Below are positions 11,922-22,875 of a stretch of DNA of 64,000 bases, piece by piece; position 1 is the stretch's first letter; each line of letters starts with the position of its first letter. The stretch is from contig CM075101.1 of the NCBI GenBank assembly GCA_037576195.1, forward strand, positions 50,902,001-50,966,000. Reading direction: 5' to 3'. The notes beneath the pieces were generated by a model that worked only from the letters and a program-made list of their open reading frames with translations, was not told the DNA's origin and did no database searches. Made by a program: the position numbers and the translations under genes. Source of the DNA: Phytoseiulus persimilis. Lineage: Eukaryota > Arthropoda > Arachnida > Mesostigmata > Phytoseiidae.

Positions 11922-12412
11922 ATTGAGCGCAGGATCAATTTGAGCGCATTTGATTTGAGCGCGCTTGGTTTGCGCGCAACGGATTCACTCGCGCTGCCAT
12001 GAGTGTGGAGTATGAGATGCAGGAAGAGGGAAATTCCCCACCTTTTCGCCGAATGCAGACTGCTCGAATAACAAAGAAAGTACGTTTGCTCGGCGGAATA
12101 TGAAGAGAAGAGAGCGGATGAGATACCTTGGTGACGACATTCCGTCGATGAACCAGGCGAATGGATGTATAATAGCTTAGCCACAGAATGCGAAATGTTT
12201 CTGATGACGCTCGGTTACTCTTCTTCATATACCCCCGAGAAATCGTACCTTCTTTGTTCGTCGAGTAGTCCGGAATCGGCGGATAGTTGAGAGATTTTTC
12301 TCTTCCTCTGTCCCATACTCCACACTCATAGCAGCGCGAGTGAATTCGTTGCGCTCAAATCCAGTGCGCTCAAATCCAGTGCTCTCAAAGCCACTGCGCT
12401 CAAATGCATCAA
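11922..12412. mobile_element. Foldback-like element, GAGCGCA family, copy 1
   Basis: The two ends are inverted relative to each other. The left arm (11922-12110) begins with repeated TTGAGCGCA units, followed by a stretch containing GAATCACTCGCGCTGC-like sequence, a GGAAGAGG motif and an AAGAAAGTACG motif. The right arm (about 12225-12412) carries the same landmarks in reverse, ending in repeated TGCGCTCAAAT units. Termini made of a short tandem repeat plus a longer unique inverted section are the architecture of foldback elements. No protein is encoded. A sister copy lies at 44049-44597. The short spacer (about 12110-12225) is not palindromic. Confidence 0.7.
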
Positions 12413-12424
12413 AGTCACCCGTGC

Positions 12425-12456
12425 AAACACACACACACACATATATATATATATAC
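12425..12456. repeat. (AC)n(AT)n microsatellite
   Basis: A run of AC dinucleotides passes directly into AT dinucleotides just outside the right arm of the foldback-like element. Confidence 0.9.
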
Positions 12457-12757
12457 AGTCCACGCGATATGTACAAGCAGAATCCAGGCACCGCGCCCCC
12501 CGGTCATCGGCTAGGACATTACTTCGGGGACGGGGCATTGATTCCCCATTACATTTACTGCCCGCGGCTGTACCTGCGTTGAGCTCGGCCATCCTGAGCG
12601 CAGTTCTATGTATGTAGGAGAAGGTAGAGAATTTCTCTGAGGAACTGACATCGAGTTGTTTTGCTGTTCCTGATTCCCTCAATCTCGGAGAGCGCGACGG
12701 CTGCTGTGCTGACAAAACCCGGTGGATGGGGGGACTAAAAATTCGGCAGTGTTGTGG

Positions 12758-13234
12758 TTAGGAGGCGCCGATTCCCAGAGTGAGAAGGCTAGAGCAGGGA
12801 GAGGTTTCAATCCGCGAACGATTGTCCCGCGATCCGCTCCTGCGAGGCGTACCCGATACGCTTGGGTGTAGCAGACAGAGCGAGTTCATCTTCAGCAAAA
12901 ACTCGTTGTCACCCGGGACGGTATGAGAAGCACCAACTCTGAGAGGCGCCAAGGTCAGATGCGTGACTTTTCCAGGGAATGGCTCCTCACTTCGAACCTC
13001 CACAAACATGCTCTTTATCCAGACAACTTCACATCCTCTATGTGGGGCCTCGAATTCCACTGCTCGTGAAGGCCACAAGAAAAGCTCAACCGGCGGAAGC
13101 ACATAATAGCATTTCCAAATCTGACCCCCTGGCTGTGATCTGATAGCTTCTATAATGCATTGACTTATTGGATCCACTCTTCCCTCCATATGCACATATG
13201 ATCCCTCCCGTTCCAGGGGTGGAATATTTTGCAT
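12758..13234 (-). CDS. Hypothetical minus-strand ORF, possible exon
   Basis: A 158-codon frame. The first 115 residues have an even, protein-like composition with hydrophobic and acidic residues mixed (CYYVLPPVELFLWP, then VVWIKSMFVEVRSEEPFPG). The last 40 are Ser/Arg rich and look less like coding sequence. A second overlapping minus frame (13358-13086) of similar length means chance cannot be excluded. No domain is recognised. It may be an exon or a remnant of an unidentified transposon. Confidence 0.25.
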   Translation of the reverse strand: MQNIPPLEREGSYVHMEGRVDPISQCIIEAIRSQPGGQIWKCYYVLPPVELFLWPSRAVEFEAPHRGCEVVWIKSMFVEVRSEEPFPGKVTHLTLAPLRVGASHTVPGDNEFLLKMNSLCLLHPSVSGTPRRSGSRDNRSRIETSPCSSLLTLGIGAS

Positions 13235-13475
13235 TCACAGATAACTTTTCTTGGCCATAACCTCGCAGGCCTTCCTCCGTCCTCCGAAGTGGAGTCGGGG
13301 TGAAGTCCGAGTCTGTACGGGAAATTTTGCGGGGGACACCTGGCGTTGTGTCGAGCATTCCTGCTTTCGCGGAAACCAGAATTCCATCGCATTCGATCGG
13401 AGACCTCTTCTCGTGTGGATCATGATCTGTTCCTATGTGTGATACAATTTATTCTCCATCCTATTCCCGAGCTCC

Positions 13476-13964
13476 TTGTGGAATCAGTTCCACATGGCTG
13501 CAGATGGAGCTTTTCTGGTAAATTTGAGATTTCCGAGGTCAAACCGGCTTACGGCTCCGAATGCACTGAGCAAAGGGAAGACAAGCTCTGAGCTCGCTGA
13601 TCTCCAAATGTTGACAGTAATGAGTCACCGGTTAACAAATCCAGCGGAGTTTATTCTTCCCCAATTCCCCCATTGGTTTTTTTTTGCAAGATATTCTCCT
13701 GCACAGATTTCTCGAAATATATCAGACATGTCAGCCCCGGGTTCCAATCAAAAACCAAATCCCACAATCGTTCACATGAAACCACCATCGGAATGTGTGA
13801 ACAGAGCACTCCGCTCAGCGGCGACTCCCTCGATTGAAACTTTGCGTGTCAACAGGTACTTCATGGCAACCTTCTTGTTCGCGTACTTGAACCCCCGGCT
13901 TTGCTCAGCGATTTTCTCACACGAGCCGTGTCATCATCGGAATCAACCCAACTTTTCATGTTGA
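13476..13964 (+). CDS. Hypothetical plus-strand ORF, weak
   Basis: A 162-codon frame, longer than most chance frames here. It has no recognisable domain and contains a poly-T run at 13678-13686. The middle is hydrophobic (FPHWFFFARY). It could be chance. Confidence 0.15.
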   Translation: MWNQFHMAADGAFLVNLRFPRSNRLTAPNALSKGKTSSELADLQMLTVMSHRLTNPAEFILPQFPHWFFFARYSPAQISRNISDMSAPGSNQKPNPTIVHMKPPSECVNRALRSAATPSIETLRVNRYFMATFLFAYLNPRLCSAIFSHEPCHHRNQPNFSC

Positions 13965-13969
13965 TTCGC

Positions 13970-16350
13970 TTGGAGGAATTCGATGATGCAAAATGCTCAA
14001 CCCAACATATGATATCGACTCTGAACAACAAACAATACTCTTCAACCACCTGGTACGAAGCACCAGACCAGTACTAGACATGTTTGGCACTTCAAGTCAG
14101 CGGACTGGGATGAGCTGCGTACCTTCTTCTCCTATTTCCTTCGATTTCCCATTGTTTTGAATCATTGGATGAATGCGCATGGGCAATATCTGACACAGCC
14201 CCCTTCGGAATGGAGCTGTTGATTGCCCACTCTACCAGCGAAACTCCAATGGATTCGGAGCCCCGGTTTATCCCAGCCGAAGCTTCTCAACATGTGCATT
14301 TCCACCTCTCGCCGAGCCCTCGATCCGCGGGATTCCCAGTTCCCTCGACATTTCTGAGGTCCAGATGGTAAACCTGGAACCGCTCTCGAGATTCGCGCCC
14401 CCGAACTGACTGCTGTCTTTTGTAGGCTCTTTTGTGTCGCTGTCGGAAAAGCCGTTAGCTCCTGAAAAGTGGTATTTTGCTCTATGCAACCCATCCCTAG
14501 AGCTCTTCGATCGAAGAATTTCTCGAGACCATTGCTGTTGCTCCAACCGAACCTCTATAGTTGAATTTCAAGTTCTCTTGGTCACCGCTTCATGGAGGTT
14601 GCGGAGGATGCTGCTCTCTCCAAGCCTTTATCATCAGATGCGGGCGTACCCTAAGGCTCAGTACTTCCTCGGAATGATCTCCTTGTCTCAACTTTAAACT
14701 CCATCTTCAGCTTCGGGAATGGCAGTACTCTCCACGCTCGGAGTATTCTCTCAAAGAATACCCCGCCCCTGCTCAAACCAACTCTCCTCAGACCTTGTAT
14801 GCTTGACTCCCTCAACTGCGATCTCCAACCGAATTCGCCCCTATCTCGATTTTCTCTGTGAGTGGGCTGAAGTCGAGTTCAGAGCGGATGGAGTGAGCTT
14901 CAAGTTTCGGGCTGAAGTAGTTATTCTCGCGTCCCGTCATCAATACGTCAGGCAAATGCTCCGCTCGAAAAACGCGCATCTGATTAAGGCTGCTCCATCG
15001 CCCCCGAAACAAATGTCATCGACGATGCTGGATGACGAGAATACTCTTGGGGATACTCAAAGCCAAGATTCCTCAATCGTATACCCATACATGGAGAAGG
15101 CGTATCTGATCATGTTCTTGGACCGGCACTGACAGCTACACTAGCTACGGCTAGGACAGAACGAGAGACTACAGTGCCGAAGTCTTGCGCCGAAGCAGCT
15201 TGCTGAACTCGTTCTCATCAACGACAGCGTCCGTGATGAAACGGACGAATGCCTTGTACGGCCGATGGAGGACCACGGGGACGAGGTTTTGAACTTGCGA
15301 TCACTCGTCCTGTCCCAGTATAGTGCTCTCAACACTGATTCGACAAGATCGTCGAATCATTCTTCCGCAGATGCACGCATTGCGAAAGAAGTTCTTACCA
15401 GGCTCATGCATTTTGTCGCGATCTTCACACAAATTATACCCAAAGTGTGGACTAGTTCAATGGTTCCTTGAGCTCATCTGATATAACAGTGCGTCCTCTT
15501 TTCGATGCTCAATTTCGGTCGTTCTCACAATGGACGATATCGAACATTGTGATCGATCAATGCGATCAACTGCGATGAGCTGGGATCTCTCTTGGTCTGA
15601 GTCCGGAGAAAACCGTGACGCCTCGAATTGAGTGGAATGAGCGCAACGCAAAATGCACAGCTTTATTGAAGTCGCTCGACAGAGAAGAATTCTCTAAAAT
15701 CAACTGGGAAGTGGCAGAGTTATGGCCCTCGGCAACCAGCGAGAAACGAGTATCATCAATCCGTTTCAAGAATTTCAGCGTAAGGGCCTCAGCCAACGCC
15801 TGGACACGTCGTCAGGATGGACCTCTCCCATGACTGTGTTAGTTGATATCCTCTGTCTCGAGCCGTAGACCGAGTGCTCGGTGTCTTCCTCCACTCTCAG
15901 AGAATACTTTCTCCAACGCTGGGAGGAGGTTTACTCTTCGAGCCAAGCCGCGACCGCCGCAAAACCGTTTTATTCTTAAAACGCGTGGTGAGAGCGGGAG
16001 CAACGCCTCTCCTCATGCCTTCCGAGAGCTTCTGATTGTTTCTCCGTTGTTCTCGATCTCGTACCGTCGTAAGCGTTTGAGCGGCTCGTCCATATTGGAT
16101 GACGGTGTCGCTCATCACATCCTTGCAGCTCAAAGCGCGATTCCCGCTTCGTGCACTCCGCTCCCCAACGTTGTCGCTGAATCAAGATACTGGAGGCCTT
16201 CACCTGTACAATGATGCTTGAAGCCAGAGATATCCTAAAGAAGGGACTCTGACCAACTTGGCCATGGAAGTTTCGCATGGGAATTCAACGCGCCGCAGAA
16301 ACGCTTCGTTGATATTTTTTACACGTTCACGATAATTTTCCCTCATTGGT
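13970..16350. other. Unassigned stretch with several weak ORFs
   Basis: No gene is recognised. On the plus strand, 14719-15132 (137 codons) contains a fairly protein-like part (VEFRADGVSFKFRAEVV), and 15180-15470 contains a frame with LINDSVRDETDECLV. These could be remnants of one eroded gene in different frames. 15843-16214 is an Arg/Ser-rich frame opposite an equally long minus frame. None has a family signature. Confidence 0.3.
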
Positions 16351-16358
16351 TTCCCACC

Positions 16359-16616
16359 TTACCACAGCATGTGAGCTGCGGAACCACAGGTGTCTGATAT
16401 AATTGTGTGAATGAATATTCGGGCGGATCCGAGCTGTTCCTCGATCCATGTGGCATTTCCGTCCATTGTGAAAGAAATTTTCGCCTTGGCTTGTACGGAC
16501 CCGCGTGCAAGAACGCTGCTTGGCTCCGAGCGCGTCGGATGGATTGCCACGAAATGTCGGGCTGCATCCGGATTCCCGGAAACCCGAAGTACCGAGTGCG
16601 ATACATTGAACGTCAA
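16359..16616 (-). CDS. Hypothetical minus-strand ORF, possible small exon
   Basis: An 85-codon frame with balanced composition (KISFTMDGNATWIEEQ followed by RIFIHTII). A second minus frame of equal length overlaps it. No start context, splice sites or homology can be argued with confidence. Confidence 0.15.
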   Translation of the reverse strand: MTFNVSHSVLRVSGNPDAARHFVAIHPTRSEPSSVLARGSVQAKAKISFTMDGNATWIEEQLGSARIFIHTIISDTCGSAAHMLW

Positions 16617-16985
16617 AAATAAATGAGAGCCCCCATCCTATCTGAGCCCTGCTTTCTCATGGTCCTCTACCAAGAAAGCTGAATTATGTGAAGTGGAGAA
16701 GTAAAAGAAAAGAACCGTGACACCAATCTGACACAGTTCCTTGGGAACCTATTAAAGACGTACTCCGATCGGCGAATATTTCATTGGTTTAACAATCGAA
16801 GAATGCGAGATTCTGATAACCTCGGGTGGGTCGACTCAAGGCACGACGGCTAAATCAGTAGCGCAGCGAGATAGCCTGTCTGCCCCGGAATCACATAGCT
16901 AGGAGCATCTGAATCCCTCACCGTGGCGGGTACATTGGTACACGTGAGTTTTTCAAGGACGATTTTTTTTCCGACGATACCCCAG

Positions 16986-16999
16986 AGTAGGGGGGGGGG
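16986..16999. repeat. Poly-G run
   Basis: An uninterrupted run of about a dozen G, a likely site of length error or polymorphism. Confidence 0.8.
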
Positions 17000-17769
17000 G
17001 CAAGAGAGATGGTTGCACCTGAGTCATCGGCCACTCGACCAGTATCGACTATTTTGAGCGCGATAACGTTCAGTTCATTCTGCTTCTGCCTCCGGGAACG
17101 ATGAGAGGTGGCTCGTTGAAGATGCTCAAGTTCATCTATCGATTCAGCCTGAATATCTCTATTCCGGAAACTAAGGTGAGGCTGTTCCCAATTCTCGACA
17201 TAAGGTTCGCCACATGCGAACGGAGCTTCTTGGAATTGAAACTCGACGATGTTCATCCATGGTCAACCATATCACAAACGAGGTTGTTATAGATAGAGAG
17301 TCTCGAGGCATGGACGAAAACACATGGGTTCGGGCAGGTGGGCCTGTCTTGGCTTGTTCTGCCACATGATTACATATGAAGCTTGGATAGGCCTTAAACA
17401 TGGAGCGCCAGGCCGTCGAGCTTCCCGCCTCGAATCCACAATCGCACATTGACCCGGAAAAGAATCTCAAGTGGAATGGACGGTGCGCGAAGATGTAAAC
17501 ATATTGCCGGAGAACTCCGAGGGTCGCTGATCCGAACTTAGCGCCAGGAACGGGTGGTCTCGATTCCCTCTGCTTACCAAGCTTGTCTGCTGCCCGAGCA
17601 TGGCGCGCTCTCTTCATTGTTGGTGTTAGCCCACAACTGTGCACAGATTTCTCCAACACGTTTCAAAGATGTCTCTCGGGATTGAAACCTTGTCGTCACT
17701 TCTACAGAAGAACTGACCTCAATGAATTGAGACCAGTCAGCTGCGGGAACCGCCAGATCGAGAGAGCGA

Positions 17770-18760
17770 CAAGTGGCTGAGGACTTCGTGAAAACTTCAC
17801 CAAAACTGGACAACGAAGATTACGTCGGACTTGACGAATGCGTGTACGACTCCCGGTGTCGCAGTGAGGATTTTGGGCCTGCCTTCGAGGACTGCACGGT
17901 TGGTGGAAGTCACGAAAGTTTCTCGTACGAGTACGTATGCAAGGTGCTCGACTTCGAGGATACTCACGCGCAATGGTCATTCAGTAGCCTTCAGAACCAG
18001 GTCAAAAGAGTGCGTGACCCGAAGTACTCGAGGAGGTTCCAAGAATACAGAGAGCACAAGGGAACTTATCAAGGTCGCTACCGTCGCCCGATTCGTTACT
18101 TATAAGCACCACGAGCAACGAGAAGACATCGAAGATCAAGCGATGACTCTCGCAGTGTAACACATGGATCAGATTCATGGCACCTTCGATCCCACCGAAA
18201 TTTTCAATACTGACCAATCCGGATTCAACTACATCGTCCGGACCAAACGATAGTTATCCCAAACTGGGGAATGTACAACCGTGGTCAGTGTGAACGCTGT
18301 AGGACCTCTCACACACAGCTACACGACCCAACCCTCGTTGAATATGAGCGGGTGCTTGGTTGGTACGTTGTACACGAATCTGCAACACGTCAACGACGAG
18401 TTCGGCCCACGCGTGGCTCCTACCCTACTGGAGTTTCCAAAGCTGTGTATCACTCCTTCGAAAACCGGGAAGTTAACAAAGGACTTGGCGAAACAGTGGA
18501 GTTGCAACGTTTTCCGTGAGGTCGTTTTTCGGCTGCACGACACCGAATGCGCGCTCTGAGTAGACTCCTGGGATGAGCACAAGGATGAGAAGTTGTATCA
18601 GATCGAAGATAGGACTGTTGATGTGAAAGTATTTCGCAAGGGCTCCACTAGCCTCGTGCAGCCGTTGGATCTCTTCTGCGTACGACAATGGAAGGATTTC
18701 GCGAAACGGCTCACAGAGCCTTGTCTGCTTCTGAACATTCGCGTTCCCTGTTTCCTGGAC
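17770..18760 (+). pseudogene. Tc5/pogo-like DDE transposase pseudogene
   Basis: The plus strand carries the core of a DDE_1-type transposase. From the N-terminal side it shows WSFSSLQNQVKRVRDPKYSR, typical of the DNA-binding region of this group, then FNTDQSGFNY (first catalytic Asp), then THSYTTQP and FGPRVAPTL, then TPSKTGKLTKDLAKQW, then VDSWDEHKD (second Asp) and STSLVQPLDLFCVRQWKDF (third Asp). All three catalytic aspartates are present, but the gene is dead. The N-terminal frame (from 17773) shifts near 18055, and stops occur near 18159 (TAA), 18252 (TAG) and 18557 (TGA). The element's terminal repeats were not located. Confidence 0.85.
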
Positions 18761-18779
18761 CCCTGGTACTCTACCGCTG

Positions 18780-20189
18780 CAAGACAGACTCGCCTGCCCA
18801 AAATTCATGTATTTTGTTCCATGCCTCGGGACGCTCTGTCGATCCGGCTCAGAGTTTTCCAAACCCCCGCCCGATATGTTTCCCTCAATCCATGCAGCAT
18901 TGATGAGTCTCAAGTTCTAGGATGGGAAGTCAGAGTGAACTTCACTCTCTCTTCAATCATATCCAACATCTGTTCCTTCGGGCATCTCCTCTGAATTCGG
19001 GTATCTAGAGGGCCTTCGCTCCGAGTATTTCCCGACATGATGTCATTCCAACATGGGGGAGCGTATTTTTCAGCGTTTTTCCGCTCAAAATACGTTTTTG
19101 CGTGGGAAATTCGCGCTTCAAGTCCGCCAAGTGGGGAATGCTCGCTCTGCTCGTGCGGTGGTTGGCGCGGGCAACTTTCTCATCGGTGTAAATCCGCTAG
19201 CCGACGAGACAGCGGTCTGCGAAGACGCGGTTCAACCGTCCGCGGCCGTGATGAGCTCTCACACGGTAACTGCTCTCTAGATCCGGACATTCGCTCCCGG
19301 AAGGGCTTGGAAATGGACTGGCTTTCCTTCTATCTCTCAACAATGAAAACTATCTTCTTGAATCCCGTTTTGACCTTTTCTCCTGAAATCCCAGAATTCG
19401 GACATTCCCCCCTGAAATTGCGGGAACCGGACAAACCGGTCGAACCGGACGGACAAGGACATGTCCGGTCATAAGGCGTCTCTGCTCATGACCATAGAGG
19501 CGGAACTCAGAAGCTTCAGAAAGATTCCAATTTTCGAATCGCATATCGGCTGCAGTCGCCTGTTTGGGGACACGGTGCAGAGCATATCAGTGACTTGATA
19601 TGTACTGCGCAGCGTCGACCTTTTCGGAACAAATATTACTGCTACGGATGGTGCAAGCAATGTTCCAAAAGCCGTCGACATGATTTGTGTTGGAAGACAA
19701 CTATGCTTCGCCCAAGGTTTGGACGCTGTTGTCAGAAGAGCTGTATTGGGTGGATATCAATCGCTCATAACTCCGCCCCCAGGGGGCACAGGATGATGAT
19801 GAAAAGTATGACATGCGCGGAATTCACTCAGCTTCCAGGAACATCCAAGCGGGACATAATTTAAAAAACGCCATGCTCACACGAGCGATCCCACCGAAAG
19901 GCTCCGAATTCGAAAATCGCGATTCCATGGTTCCGGCGAAACGAAGTTTATGACCCCCTCCAGAGTCATGATATCGTCGAAAAAAGCAGATTCATAAAAT
20001 ATTCGGCATTTTGGCCGCAGCGGAGCGCAATGGTGGCCCCGGAAGATTCGAGGTTTCGGTGATTTTCTGGATCTTTTTTCTGAAGCCGATTGGACAGGTT
20101 TCATCGTTGTTCGCTTTGCGAAAAGTTATTTCATGTGTCCCAGCTACGATCAAGTAATCTCTCTCCCATTCCCAGCGTCGCTTCTGGCA
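18780..20189. other. Downstream of the transposase; no gene recognised
   Basis: Up to about 18910 may still be transposase C-terminus in shifted frames. The 60-bp stretch at 18775-18840 recurs inverted at 17300-17360, so a short inverted repeat brackets the transposase core. Beyond this, 19037-19474 is a 145-codon frame without recognisable features, and another plus frame (19053-19280) overlaps it. Nothing else is supportable. Confidence 0.35.
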
Positions 20190-21213
20190 GTCGAAACTAT
20201 GGGTTCTCAACCTGGGGTCCGCGGACCCTGGGGGGTTCATCAGTCATTTCTGGGGTTCCGCGCCGGCCCGTGAGGAGGAAATGAGTTCCCTTCCTGAAAC
20301 GAGGCCAGAAACATCCATCCTTGCTTTTCAATTGCGCAGCATCGGGCATCTTCGGAGCTTTCTCTCTTCTTTCCCTGAGGCCCAATCCGGGAACTGTTCC
20401 ATTGCTCATTGGTCAACATTCCATTGAATCCGTAGCCGGGAAGCGATCGCTCACGCGTACATGTACTGTTTCCATCGGTGCGGGTCCGAGCATTCGATCT
20501 GATGCTGTTCCAAGAACATTCAGCCGGAGAAACGGGCTCGTCGGAACTCCTTAGCATACACAACCACAACAGTAAAAAACGGTCGCATACGCTTCTGGTC
20601 ATGGTGAATCAGTTCAATCTGTTCCTCGTTGGATAAATTCTGTGCGGCTTGAGCTGGCAGGGTTTCACAAGTCTTTCCCCGTTCGCAGGCGCCTCACCTT
20701 CCTCAGCGATCTCGGAACAGATTCACAGCGCGACCTCCTCTGCTCCTCTCAGTCTCTCTGTTTTTTTTTTCGATTCGATCTAATGCGGTTCCCAAACATT
20801 CAGCGAGGGAATCGTGCTCGTCAACTCAACGACCCTTTGGAACGTCAACTACCACAGTCACAAAAATCAACAACCAGATCTCACGGTGGCTCTGAGGTGA
20901 ACAAATACATGTACCTTGTTCTGTTGTCGTCATCAGCGGGTAATGGGCCAATGATTGCAGGCAGATTCTTGTTCCGTTGCTGGTGAGCGGAACATTCCGG
21001 AGAGGCTCAGCTGAGTTCCACAGTGAGCCATGGTGCAAATCGCCGCTCCTGTCGAAGAAAAGCTGTTCGGGTCCGAAAGCATTACGATTTCCAGCCGAAA
21101 TCGTGATTTTTGGGCGAAGGGGTCCGTTGGGTGTTAAGAGCGGAAGGGGGATGGCCCGCGAACCCCCTCGGGGGTCCGTGCGATCGAGGAGGTTGAGAAC
21201 CCCTGGTCTAAAC
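20190..21213. mobile_element. hAT-type non-autonomous element with 8-bp target duplications
   Basis: The left end reads TGGGTTCTCAACCTGGGG and the right end, reversed, CAGGGGTTCTCAACCTCC. This CAGxGGTTCTCAACC terminus is characteristic of Charlie-type hAT elements. The flanks GTCGAAAC (20190-20197) and GTCTAAAC (21206-21213) match at 7 of 8 positions, as expected for an aged hAT target-site duplication. The element body is 20198-21205, about 1008 bp. It holds a partial direct duplication of about 90 bp (about 20487-20580 and 20770-20870). No intact transposase is visible, so mobility would have needed a partner element. Confidence 0.8.
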
Positions 21214-21224
21214 AATTGAGAACA

Positions 21225-22330
21225 TATTGTGAGAAAGCCATCGAGTTCTCTCTGCCGCAGCTATCGAACTCATCGTCCCAGAGGGAAGATATGCCGGACA
21301 TTCTGTGTTGAAGTGGCGTTTCCGAGAGGCTCCTAAGCTCTTCCAGCTCCAGCTATTTCGATCCATGAGACATTTCGATTGACGAAAAAATCACCGAGAT
21401 ACAAAATAATCGAATCTTCTGAGGCCGATATCTCCGCCTCGCCGCGACCGAAATGCTCAATTTTGTCCAAACTTCCGGAAGAGGCCCATTCTGATGTATG
21501 AGATTAGGGCGATCACAGCGAAACCGGAGTACAACAACAGACCGCTCAAAGTCAAACGTGATTGCCAGACCCGTTGGTAATCTACCCTGGTGAGGGTGGA
21601 ACGGGTTCTCAAAATCCTGCCCACCCTCAATAACGTCCCCTCCTGCCCTGGAGAAGATCGCGGGCCTGCTTGCTACCTCAAACAGAGGGATCGTTCTTCT
21701 GTGTAAAAGAGAGGCAACGCCTGTTCATGCTGACAGGGTATTTTCCTTGCTCATCAATGGCCTCGAGAATAACGGAGCTGTGTTGGAAGAAAATTCGTTG
21801 GAAAATCTCAAGGAAGGAACCGTAGAGAGCAGAACGATTTACTCGACCGCCCCGGTGTGGGAAAATTCTACGATGGATTCCGCCGACATCGATTCAAGCG
21901 GAGCGCAACTTCAGCGGGCCTTGATTTTTGCTGGGTGAGAAGAATGCATGTTGGGAGGCAAGCACGCTTGACGACATTTTCATCTTGCGAAGTTCATATC
22001 TCTCTGAATCAGAGAGGAAATATCGGATAGATATCGGTAGACATCGAATCGCCTCTCCACCGCAATCTCCGTCCTTGTGACACCACGAATGAAACGACTC
22101 ACTTACGAGCGGTCGTGAACGAAGACTGTGATCGTAGTGAACTTTCTTGGGCAGTCAATCTGCACTGGTGCGCTAGGAGCCGTGCTAGCTCTTCATAAAC
22201 TACAGGTTCATCGATCGATTCCGTGAAAGCTCCACGCGTTTCAAACTAAGTTACCTCGCATCGTATCTATTAAAGCTCTGTGTTGTTCAAGTTCTCATTT
22301 GGATTCACCCGTTTGAAAATGAAACTCCGA
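21225..22330. other. Mostly unassigned; contains a possible hAT transposase C-terminal fragment
   Basis: At about 21690-21860 on the plus strand, the translation includes RVFSLLINGLENNG followed by LEENSLENL. This resembles the C-terminal dimerisation motif of hAT-like transposases (ER-FSLL-N then a conserved acidic helix). The fragment is short and the neighbouring sequence has stops, so the assignment is tentative. The rest shows no gene. Confidence 0.3.
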
Positions 22331-22452
22331 AACTAATTGATTTCGGTTGGTGTCGGTTTTGAACCGCGGATTTGGGATTTGGAAACGCGATCCACAGCAA
22401 CCCGCGGTTTTCGGCAAGGTCTTTGCCAACAACGGAAAAGCTTGACGACCTC

Positions 22453-22471
22453 TGAGAGAGAGAGAGAGAGA
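22453..22471. repeat. (GA)n microsatellite
   Basis: An uninterrupted GA dinucleotide run of about 19 bp. Confidence 0.9.
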
Positions 22472-22875
22472 AGTTCCGGTGCTTACCGCTCTATCTCTGT
22501 GTGTCGGGCTGGAATATATAAGCCGATTGCAGATTGCTCGACGAACTGAAATTCTCGCTCGAGGATGACAGAGAGCGCTGTGGTTTTTGGAAATACGCTG
22601 AGATCTTCATTCGCCTTCGATCAAAGTGCTCTTAATGCTCACGCGAAGCGTAAATACAATGTATCTGCCCCTCACATGAGACTCCAGATGAAGCGCTAAG
22701 TACTTTCGCTCATGAGCCCCTTCACATTCCGATAAAATGCATATCCTTTACTCAGTATGTGCCTAAGAGGCGGAATAATCGTTGGAGCTGAAGGCTTCCG
22801 CCATCAAGCGGCTGCGAATTTGTGTCTGCTTGCGTTCAGTCAGAATTCCATGGTCCAACATGAAGCATGAGCTTT

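Noticed and set aside
14800..15010. Possible transposase_21-like domain in the 14719-15132 frame
   Set aside because: Only a vague spacing match (hydrophobic strand then RxxL...KNxH); the defining Asp and Cys residues are absent.
22340..22400. tRNA-like stretch around GGTTTTGAACCGCGG
   Set aside because: Resembles a B box only loosely; no acceptor or anticodon stems can be folded around it.
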